Shown in pieces: positions 1 to 5,911 of a stretch of 16,514 nt of DNA; the first letter of the stretch is position 1; each line of letters opens with the position of its first letter. The DNA comes from Gp6-AA40 sp035764385. GTDB taxonomy: Bacteria; Acidobacteriota; Vicinamibacteria; Vicinamibacterales; UBA2999. Location: positions 1-16,514 of the forward strand of contig DASTZI010000063.1 of assembly GCA_035764385.1 (NCBI GenBank), in the 5' to 3' direction. The notes under the pieces were generated by a model that was not told the DNA's origin, ran no database searches, and was given only the letters and a program-made list of their open reading frames with translations. The position numbers were made by a program, and so were the translations under genes.

Positions 1-396
1 GCTGCCCGTGATCGTCTTGACGAGCACACTGGCGTCCTCGGGAACCATCACCGTGAAATCGACCGATCCGGGAAAATTGCGAGGCCGGGGCACGAGCGTC
101 CGCACTTCGACCCGATTTGCCTGCTCGGTCACCTGAATGTCGATCATGGCGAGGAGGGCGCGTGCCGCCCGCGGATTCGGCCGCTGCACCCGCTTGACCG
201 CATCGATGCTGACGTCGCGGCCCGTCGTGCCGGTAATGACGACATCCCCGGTGACGTTGGTCAGATCGAACGTGCCGTTCTGATCGAGGTGCACGGTCTT
301 CGAGAACCGCTCGGAGACCTCGTTCTGCGCCGCGGCCGGCAGCGCGAGCGTGATGCTGGCGAGGGCGGCGAGCAGGACACGCGCAGCGTGGCTCAT
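1..396 (-). CDS. Exported DUF4097-type beta-strand protein (3' part outside window)
   Basis: The ATG at 396-394 opens a frame that stays open for 132 codons to the window edge, so the C-terminal part is missing. Residues 1-24 look like a Sec signal peptide (short Arg-containing n-region, Leu/Ala core, ending AAAQ before NEVSERF). The mature part has alternating hydrophobic beta-strands with the pattern GTFDLTNVTGDVVITGT, as in the DUF4097 / 'putative adhesin' right-handed beta family. The start codon shares 4 nt (ATGA) with the anti-sigma stop, so translation is probably coupled. Known pattern: DUF4097 proteins often follow an ECF sigma and zinc-finger anti-sigma pair. Inference: envelope-stress-related exported protein. 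Its biochemical role is unknown. Confidence 0.75.
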   Translation of the reverse strand, partial: MSHAARVLLAALASITLALPAAAQNEVSERFSKTVHLDQNGTFDLTNVTGDVVITGTTGRDVSIDAVKRVQRPNPRAARALLAMIDIQVTEQANRVEVRTLVPRPRNFPGSVDFTVMVPEDASVLVKTITGS

Positions 397-1103
397 TGAT
401 TCAATTCCCTGGCGGGTCCGGCGGTTTCCTCAGGGCCGCCCGAGTCGGTTGCAAGCGCGACGGTTTCCTGCAGGAGCGCAACCTTCGTTTCGAGCGCTTC
501 GAGCAGACTCTCCTGCGCGAGCGCGCTCGCCGGTTCCTGGTCGAGCGCCGCGCGGCTCTCATCGATGGCGCGATCGATCACGGCAAGGTTTTTCGTGAGC
601 ACTGCCCGTGTCTCCGGATCAAGTGCCCCGTTCTGAGCCTGTGCCAATCGTTGCAGGCCGGCAATTGCCCGCTCGTAATGCTGCTCGGCCGGAACTGATT
701 CGGTTTCCGGCTGGGGGGCGGCCACTTGTTGCGGCGTCTCAATGCGCCTCTGTTGCCACGCGTTCCAACCACCCGCCACGAGCAACAGCGCGATCGAGGC
801 GGCGACGGCGGCCGGCACCCATGCCGAGAATGTACCGCCGAGCTGACGCTGCCACCACGGCTGCCGCTGTTGCTCGTCGATCGACGAAGCGATCCTGGCC
901 CACAGGCGCGGCGGTGGGATGTGCTCGTCGAGCGCCGACGCGGCGAGCCTGATGCGGGTGAGGTCAGCGACAAGCGCCTGACACCGAGTGCATCCCGCCA
1001 GATGTTGCTCGAACGCGGCAAACGGCTCGTCGCTGCGCTGGTCGGACGCGCGCACGCCGTCAACATAATCGTCGAGCAGATCGTCGTACAGTTCGCAGTT
1101 CAT
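393..1103 (-). CDS. Membrane anti-sigma factor with zinc-binding ZAS motif
   Basis: This 236-residue protein has the zinc-anti-sigma layout: Cys3, then HLAGCTRC with His34, Cys38 and Cys41 (HxxxCxxC). A single transmembrane segment lies at about residues 93-112 (WVPAAVAASIALLLVAGG). The C-terminal, presumably periplasmic, part (about 140-218) is helical and rich in Ala, Glu and Gln, suggesting a coiled or sensor domain. In this family the N-terminal domain sequesters the cognate ECF sigma factor at the membrane until a signal releases it. The gene starts inside the sigma-gene stop (ATGA at 1103-1100), which supports a cognate pair. It likewise overlaps the DUF4097 gene downstream. The signal sensed cannot be read from the sequence. 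Confidence 0.88.
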   Translation of the reverse strand: MNCELYDDLLDDYVDGVRASDQRSDEPFAAFEQHLAGCTRCQALVADLTRIRLAASALDEHIPPPRLWARIASSIDEQQRQPWWQRQLGGTFSAWVPAAVAASIALLLVAGGWNAWQQRRIETPQQVAAPQPETESVPAEQHYERAIAGLQRLAQAQNGALDPETRAVLTKNLAVIDRAIDESRAALDQEPASALAQESLLEALETKVALLQETVALATDSGGPEETAGPARELNQ

Positions 1104-1639
1104 CGCCTCAAGATCATGCGCAGTTTCAGACGCGCCTTATGCACTTGGGATTTTGACGTCCCCTCGGAAATTCCGAGGATCTGAGCAATCTCGCGATGCT
1201 CGAATCCCTCCACGTCGTGCAGGAGAAACACCGCTTTCGCCCCGTCGGGGAGCATGTTGATCGCACGCTCCAGATCGAGGCGGCTCACGGCCGCCGGCAC
1301 CACGGGCGCCGGAGCGACCGGCTCTTCGGCGCCCTCCTCGTCCAGCGACTCGGTCGCTCGGTTCATCCGCACCTGTCGAGCCCTCAGGTGATCCAAGCAA
1401 TGGTTCATTGTGAGCCGATACAGCCACGTCCCGAGGGCAGAGTCGCCGCGAAACCCTGAGAGTTTCCGATATGCCTGGAGAAATACCTCCTGGAGCAAAT
1501 CCTCCGCGTCGTCGACGGAGCCGATCATCCGCACCACCAGACTGAAAAGGCGTCTGGCGTGCTGGCGGTACAGCTCCTCGAATGCGCCGGCGTCACCGGC
1601 CCGGCACCGAGCGGCCAGTTCCAGGTCGGCGGTTCTCAC
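1100..1639 (-). CDS. ECF-subfamily RNA polymerase sigma factor
   Basis: This 179-residue protein has only sigma region 2 (about 20-90) and region 4 (about 120-175), joined by an acidic, proline-rich linker (about 98-118). Region 2 shows the typical DDAEDLLQEVFLQAY helix and GDSALGTWLYRLTMNHCLD. Region 4 shows LPDGAKAVFLLHDVEGFEHREI and the helix-turn-helix ending ILGISEGTSKSQVHKAR. It directs core RNA polymerase to alternative promoters. The start is GTG at 1639-1637, with AGGAG just upstream; no ATG fits because region 2 begins close to this point. The anti-sigma gene overlaps by 4 nt. These sigma factors usually transcribe their own operon, but I see no strong ECF promoter facing this gene in 1640-1752. 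Confidence 0.93.
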   Translation of the reverse strand: MRTADLELAARCRAGDAGAFEELYRQHARRLFSLVVRMIGSVDDAEDLLQEVFLQAYRKLSGFRGDSALGTWLYRLTMNHCLDHLRARQVRMNRATESLDEEGAEEPVAPAPVVPAAVSRLDLERAINMLPDGAKAVFLLHDVEGFEHREIAQILGISEGTSKSQVHKARLKLRMILRR

Positions 1640-1699
1640 GTCTCCTGGCTGCTTAGACGGAGACGACCGTCGCTCGCGTTGCCGGTACGACGGACGGAA

Positions 1700-1728
1700 T
1701 TCACAAAACGGAACACTTCTTGTTTAAC
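1700..1728 (+). promoter_or_regulatory. Candidate sigma70-type promoter of the CsbD-like gene
   Basis: TTCACA at 1700-1705 matches TTGACA at 5 of 6 positions. After 17 nt comes TTTAAC at 1723-1728, which matches TATAAT at 4 of 6. The predicted transcript would start near 1735, leaving a leader of about 18 nt that holds the GGAGG ribosome site. A GGAAC at 1710-1714 followed 16 nt later by GACTT (1731) also resembles an ECF promoter (GGAAC-N16-GTC-like). The two readings overlap and cannot be told apart by eye. Confidence 0.33.
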
Positions 1729-1732
1729 AAGA
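1718..1732. promoter_or_regulatory. Perfect 7-bp-arm palindrome, possible operator
   Basis: TCTTGTT, one T, then AACAAGA form a perfect inverted repeat. It sits on the candidate -10 box and start region of the CsbD-like gene, inside the 113-bp divergent spacer facing the ECF sigma gene. Its position suits binding of a dimeric regulator or a short mRNA hairpin. The regulator is unknown and a chance palindrome remains possible. Confidence 0.35.
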
Positions 1733-1752
1733 CTTCTCAGGGAGGAAAGTGC

Positions 1753-1977
1753 ATGGCAACGTTCCGAAGGAAGGCAGCCGAACAGGAAGTAAAAGGAATT
1801 GGACAGAAGGTCAAGGGTGTGGCGCAGGAAGTTGCCGGCCGGGCGACGGGCAACCGAGAGCTGCGGGCCAGAGGCGAAGCAAATCAAGTAGCGGGTCATG
1901 TCCGCAGCCGCGCCGGTGAAGCCGCGCGGAAGATCGGGACGGCCCTCAACCGCGAGAAGACCCGCGGTCGGCGCTAG
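1753..1977 (+). CDS. CsbD-like small stress protein
   Basis: This 74-residue protein starts at ATG 1753, preceded by a strong GGAGG (1741-1745) at 7 nt. A longer frame from TTG 1720 would ignore that site. It is highly charged and carries the repeated pattern KGIGQKVKGVAQEVAG, ATGNRELRARGEANQVAG, RSRAGEAARKIG. This matches CsbD-domain proteins (about 60-75 residues, G-K/Q-V-K-G-x-A-x-E helical repeats), a family induced in general stress in Bacillus and common as small hydrophilic proteins elsewhere. Biochemical function is not established. It is divergent from the ECF sigma operon, and its last 32 bp overlap the tail of the convergent alkyltransferase gene. Confidence 0.82.
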   Translation: MATFRRKAAEQEVKGIGQKVKGVAQEVAGRATGNRELRARGEANQVAGHVRSRAGEAARKIGTALNREKTRGRR

Positions 1978-2320
1978 GCGAACGCGACGGTTCGCCTCTG
2001 CGACTCCCGTCGCGAAGACGGGTGGGACGCCACCGCGCACGCTCGAAGCCGCGCACGCGCCCCATCCCGACCTCCACTCCTTCCGCGCGCAGCAATTCCC
2101 GTTTGATCTGCAGGTTCCCGCCGTACCCTCCGAGCAGACCCCCCGCGGCGATTACGCGGTGGCAGGGGACGCCCGGCTCACGGCAGGTTCGCATGATGTT
2201 GCCCACGGCGCGCGACGCGCGCGGCTTTCCCGCCAAGGCCGCGACGTCACCGTAGGTGGCGACACGCCCGGCAGGGATCCGTCGGACAACCGACAGGACG
2301 TGGCGGCGAAACTCTGTCAT
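1946..2320 (-). CDS. Short MGMT-family protein (O6-alkylguanine-DNA alkyltransferase type, single domain)
   Basis: This 124-residue protein contains only the C-terminal DNA-binding/active-site domain of O6-alkylguanine-DNA alkyltransferases. It has IPAGRVATYGDVA, then SRAVGNIMR (helix-turn-helix with the base-flipping Arg), then PCHRV with the acceptor Cys53, and GGYGGNLQIKRELLRAEG. It has Cys rather than the Trp of alkyltransferase-like (Atl) proteins, so in situ alkyl transfer is possible. The N-terminal domain of Ada/Ogt enzymes is missing, as in other approximately 100-residue MGMT-family proteins. The last 35 or so residues are Arg/Ser/Gly-rich and look non-conserved; this end runs into the oppositely oriented CsbD gene. 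The start (ATG 2320) overlaps the beta-barrel stop by 4 nt. Confidence 0.85.
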   Translation of the reverse strand: MTEFRRHVLSVVRRIPAGRVATYGDVAALAGKPRASRAVGNIMRTCREPGVPCHRVIAAGGLLGGYGGNLQIKRELLRAEGVEVGMGRVRGFERARWRPTRLRDGSRRGEPSRSPSADRGSSRG

Positions 2321-2976
2321 CGGCCCACGATGATGCGGCCGCTCAGCGTGAAGCCGCCGAGATTGTGTTCGTCATACAGGCTGGCAACGCTGCTCGCTGA
2401 ATCGCCGAACGCGTTCGGCACGAACGACCATCGCCCGTCAACGGCGGCAGCCATCCAGTTGCGAATCGGAATCTCCACGCCGGCAAGGACGTGATAACCG
2501 GCATTGGTCGTCTTTTCGTCCTCGTCAGCCGTCGAGTGTGCGGATGTTTCGCTGAACCGATACCACCCCACGCCGCCGCCGGCATATGGGGTGAATCGTG
2601 GAGGACGAGTGAGACGGGCGGGGCGGCGCCCAAGAAAGCGATAGCCGGCGCTGAGCTGAAGTGGCGTCACTGTGATCGTGTCCGATTCGTTCAGCGTGAA
2701 CACCTGGTTCTGGAATACGAACACGCGGTTGCCGGTTTGTCTGAAGCGAGACGCGCGGACCGAGACGAACACGTTTCTCGTCAATCCGACCTCGACGCCA
2801 CCTCCGAACACCGGCCCTGCCGGACTTCCGAGAATCGCTTTGAAGCTTTGCGTGGCCGTGAAGATTGTCAACCCCGCGTCCGCGAAACCGCGCATTGAGA
2901 TCCGGTCCTGCGCCTGGCAGGGCACGACCGAGGCGAGCAGGAACGCCACCGCACCGGCGAGGACAGCGCGAGTCAT
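2317..2976 (-). CDS. Outer-membrane beta-barrel protein
   Basis: This 219-residue protein starts at ATG 2976, where its first bases overlap the subtilase stop (ATGA). The open frame continues upstream, but only as an antisense shadow of the subtilase. Residues 1-23 form a signal peptide (MTRAVLAGAVAFLLAS...PCQAQ). The mature part is a run of amphipathic strands with barrel signatures: GFADAGLTIF, FGGGVEVGLTRNVFVSVRASRF, ITVTPLQLSAGYRF, FTPYAGGGVGWYRF and a closing GGFTLSGRIIVGR. This resembles the 'outer membrane beta-barrel protein' (OmpW/OmpA-barrel-like) domain, with about eight strands. The chain ends in Arg rather than the usual Phe. Role unknown; the position between a secreted protease and a repair protein gives no clear clue. 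Confidence 0.78.
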   Translation of the reverse strand: MTRAVLAGAVAFLLASVVPCQAQDRISMRGFADAGLTIFTATQSFKAILGSPAGPVFGGGVEVGLTRNVFVSVRASRFRQTGNRVFVFQNQVFTLNESDTITVTPLQLSAGYRFLGRRPARLTRPPRFTPYAGGGVGWYRFSETSAHSTADEDEKTTNAGYHVLAGVEIPIRNWMAAAVDGRWSFVPNAFGDSASSVASLYDEHNLGGFTLSGRIIVGR

Positions 2977-4514
2977 TTCGCCAGTCCCAGGCCGCGCAGC
3001 GAGGCGCGTGGATTGATCAGGCCGTAGCCGTACTGCTGGTCGACTCCGGTCGGGCCCAGGTCGGTCGCAAACTGTTCCATCGCGGCTTCGACCGCCGCCG
3101 GCGAGGTGATCCCCTGCTGCATCAGCAGTGCAGCGAATCCCGCGACGTGCGGCGTGGACATCGACGTTCCCTGCAGGAATTGATACGAGAAGATGTCGAA
3201 CCGCGGGGGGCCGTAGCGTGCCGGGCCGTTGACGAATGTATCGACGAACGCGAAGTCGTACGTCTGCTGCACGACGCCGCCGGTCGTTCCCCCGGTCCGC
3301 TGGTTCCCACCCGGCGCGGCCAGTTCGACAAAGGGTCCCGTGGACGAGTAGTAGGCGCGTTGCCGATCGCGACCGGTGGCGCCCACAGCGACCGCACCCT
3401 GGATCGAGGGCGCGTACGCCGCGGGCCACTGCGTCGGGTTGCCGCGTTCGAAGTCGTTGCCTGCCGCAATCGCGACAAACGCGCCGTGCGAGGTCGCATA
3501 GGTGATGGCTTCCTGCAGCAGCGGGCTCGGTGCGCCCGAGCGGCCGATGCTCATGTTGAGCACATTCGCGCCGTTGTCCACGGCGTAATGCACTCCTCGC
3601 GCGACCACATCGTCGGTTCCCTCGAACGGGCTGCCGAGGATGTCGTCCCACATGGAATCGATCACCTTCACCGGCATGATCCGTACATTGAATGCCATGC
3701 CCGCGACGCCAATGCCGTTGTTCGTCAATTGTCCAATCGTGCCGGCGACGTGCGTTCCGTGGCCGTCCAGGTCGAGGGGGTCCGTGTCGTTCCAGATGAA
3801 ATCGCGCGGCGCGACGAATCGATTCGGACCCGCAAGGTCGGGCGCAGCCGCAAACGGAATGTCGACGACGCCCAGCGCGGGATAAGTGACGAGACTCGGT
3901 CCGAAGAAGTCACGCCAGGAAGGAACGTCGCGGCGCAAGACCGCGTTGCGGTATGCGACGCCGCTGTCGAGGACGGCCACCACGATGGACGAGGCCGCGC
4001 CAGGGTTCACGTCCCACGCGTGCTCCATGTCGATTTGCGGAAAGTTCCACTGCTGCGAGTACAGCGGATCGTTGGGGACGAACATCGGATGGATCTTGTA
4101 GCGTGCCTGAGCGAATTCGACGTCCGGTTGCCGCGCGAGTGTTGCGGCCGCGGCCTCGGGGTCGGCGTTCTCGTCAATGTTGACGATTTGGAAGTCGGCG
4201 TATGACGGCGCCTCCATCGTAGTGGCCCCAATGCGATCCATCATCTGCCGCTCGGCGACCGGCGCGGTGCCGGGTCGAAACTTCACGGCGATGCTTCCAC
4301 GTAGATACGCCTCGCCACTGGAACGCATGATGACATCAGCCGGGTATGGGCGCGGCGGCCGGGGTGCGTCTTTATCTCGCATGCCCGTATCGACGCCTGG
4401 AAGCGTCGTGTCAGAGATGAACGTGCGATACCGCGGCGTCGAGTCTTGCGCTGTAACAATGCCGACGGCAAGCGTCAGGACGGTCAGGACGCCAGCTGAC
4501 TTGAGCAGGAACAT
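2973..4514 (-). CDS. Secreted S8 subtilisin-like serine protease
   Basis: This is a 513-residue precursor. Residues 1-22 are a signal peptide ending TAQ. Residues of about 70-145 (GSIAVKFRPGTAP ... PDVEFAQARYKIHPM) match an inhibitor I9-like propeptide, followed by the NDPLYSQQWNF pre-catalytic segment. The catalytic triad is complete: Asp183 (VAVLDSGV), His252 (DGHGTHVAGT) and Ser451 (GTSMSTPHVAGFAAL), with oxyanion Asn353 (AAGND). No C-terminal sorting domain is visible; the protein stops soon after the QYGYGLINPRAS motif. A GAGGG ribosome site precedes the ATG. A 41-bp spacer separates it from the HD-GYP gene upstream, and a 4-nt overlap joins it to the beta-barrel gene. Expected role: extracytoplasmic protein degradation or processing. 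Confidence 0.95.
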   Translation of the reverse strand: MFLLKSAGVLTVLTLAVGIVTAQDSTPRYRTFISDTTLPGVDTGMRDKDAPRPPRPYPADVIMRSSGEAYLRGSIAVKFRPGTAPVAERQMMDRIGATTMEAPSYADFQIVNIDENADPEAAAATLARQPDVEFAQARYKIHPMFVPNDPLYSQQWNFPQIDMEHAWDVNPGAASSIVVAVLDSGVAYRNAVLRRDVPSWRDFFGPSLVTYPALGVVDIPFAAAPDLAGPNRFVAPRDFIWNDTDPLDLDGHGTHVAGTIGQLTNNGIGVAGMAFNVRIMPVKVIDSMWDDILGSPFEGTDDVVARGVHYAVDNGANVLNMSIGRSGAPSPLLQEAITYATSHGAFVAIAAGNDFERGNPTQWPAAYAPSIQGAVAVGATGRDRQRAYYSSTGPFVELAAPGGNQRTGGTTGGVVQQTYDFAFVDTFVNGPARYGPPRFDIFSYQFLQGTSMSTPHVAGFAALLMQQGITSPAAVEAAMEQFATDLGPTGVDQQYGYGLINPRASLRGLGLAK

Positions 4515-4555
4515 TCAGCCCTCGAGCGAAGGTGTGGCAGGCAGGAAACCTAATG

Positions 4556-5911
4556 TTACTGCAGGTGCGAAAGCGGATCGATTCCGTAAAGTGCGGGATC
4601 GAGTGGTGCCTCGATGGCCGTGGCCTGTGCCGAGGCGGCCTCCCACAAGTTGATCTCATAGGCTCGATCGAGATCGGCGCCATCGGCTGCGCGCAATACC
4701 TTCACTCGTGGGCGGTAAGGATCGGGGGCGTACGGCTTGATCACTACGGCGATCTCGCCGGTTCGCAGACGGACGAGGTTCCCGGCAGGATAGATGCCCA
4801 CCAGCTGAGCGAATCGCCGCACCAGGTTCTGATCGAACTGTGTTCCGTCGTTGCGTTTCAAGACGGCGAGGATGCGATCGGTCGGGAACGCTGGCTGGTA
4901 GTGTCGCTGCGAGCGCATCGCGTCGTACACATCGGCCACGCCGCATAGCATCGTTGCGAGATTGAGCTGCCCGCGGTTGACCCGTTCGGGATAACCGCTG
5001 CCGTCGAGACGGAGGTGATGCTCGAACGCCACGATCGGGGCGAGCGTGGGCATCTCCGGCGTCCGACGAAGGATTTGGGCGCCCTCGACCGTGTGGCGCT
5101 TCATGATCTCGAATTCGCGATCGTCGAGCTTGTCGGGTTTGTTGAGAATGTCCGTGGGTGTCTTGACCTTGCCGATGTCGTGCATCAGCGCCGCGAGACC
5201 GAACTCGCGCAGCAGCGCGCCGTCGACTCCAAGGCCGCGTGCCTGCCCCATCGTGAGGATGGATACGTTCACCATGTGCGTGAACGTGTAGTTGTCGTAA
5301 TTCTTCAGCGCGGTCAGTGCCAGCAGTGCGGTTCGGTTCTGTGCGACTGCCTGCGCCAGCGAATCGACGATGCCGCGGCCCGCGTTCGAGTCAGGTTTAC
5401 CCTCCACCTGGGCGGTGTCCCACAGGCGTTCGGCGACCGTCACAGCGTCCTCATAGAGGCGCTTGAACGTGGCGATGTCGCCGATCGGGGCGTCGACGCG
5501 CTTCTCGACCTGAAGACGTCCGACGCGGATGTATCGGAGCGCTGCAAGGCCCGCAACCTGATTCGGATCCGCGGCCGCGAGCACCTGAATGAGCCGCGTA
5601 ATTTCTGTCGTCTCGACGCCTCGCTCGACAACGATGCGCTCGACGCCGGCCTGTTGGAGCCGTCGCATCAGCTCGCCCATGTTTTCGGCGGCGTGCGGGA
5701 CAGGAATCTCGCCGACCACGAGGTCCTCGCCGACGATACCGATCGCCAGCGAAGGCGTCGCCGCATGTGCGACCGCCAGCGACTCGCTCAACGCGCTGAT
5801 GCTGCGTACGACGATCGGATGCCCGCTTGAATACAGTTGTGCGCTGCGGATCGACGCAGCAAGGCGGCGCACCAGGTCGTCCGCCAGGCGGGCACGTTGC
5901 ACCGCGTTCAC
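4556..5911 (-). CDS. HD-GYP domain phosphodiesterase with an N-terminal domain shared with its neighbour
   Basis: This 451-residue protein starts at GTG 5911, which has a near-perfect AGGAGG 4 nt upstream and overlaps the HEAT-gene stop as GTGA. The frame is open further upstream but only as a shadow. The HD-GYP domain covers about 195-375. It shows His212 (FTHMVNVS), LMHDIGKVKTP with His244-Asp245, His273 (KRHTVEG), EHHLRLDGSGYPE with His298-His299 and GYP 306-308, GVADVYDAM with Asp327, and the downstream NDGTQFDQNLV. Metal ligands appear intact, so cyclic di-GMP hydrolysis is expected. No REC or other recognised sensor is present. Residues 9-115 resemble the N-terminus of the upstream HEAT protein. 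A C-terminal small beta domain (about 376-420, RLRTGEIAVV) is common in this class. Confidence 0.9.
   Translation of the reverse strand: MNAVQRARLADDLVRRLAASIRSAQLYSSGHPIVVRSISALSESLAVAHAATPSLAIGIVGEDLVVGEIPVPHAAENMGELMRRLQQAGVERIVVERGVETTEITRLIQVLAAADPNQVAGLAALRYIRVGRLQVEKRVDAPIGDIATFKRLYEDAVTVAERLWDTAQVEGKPDSNAGRGIVDSLAQAVAQNRTALLALTALKNYDNYTFTHMVNVSILTMGQARGLGVDGALLREFGLAALMHDIGKVKTPTDILNKPDKLDDREFEIMKRHTVEGAQILRRTPEMPTLAPIVAFEHHLRLDGSGYPERVNRGQLNLATMLCGVADVYDAMRSQRHYQPAFPTDRILAVLKRNDGTQFDQNLVRRFAQLVGIYPAGNLVRLRTGEIAVVIKPYAPDPYRPRVKVLRAADGADLDRAYEINLWEAASAQATAIEAPLDPALYGIDPLSHLQ

Noticed and set aside
1720..1752. TTG start giving the CsbD-like protein 11 extra residues
   Set aside because: It would place the start within the palindrome and upstream of GGAGG, which is correctly spaced for ATG 1753.
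1949..1968. Rho-independent terminator between the CsbD-like and alkyltransferase genes (ACCGCG, 8-nt loop, CGCGGT)
   Set aside because: The 6-bp stem is inside coding sequence and no T-run follows on either strand.
2977..3651. N-terminal extension of the beta-barrel frame (444 residues)
   Set aside because: The extra part is antisense to the subtilase and Arg-rich. A signal peptide and the ATGA overlap mark the true start at 2976.
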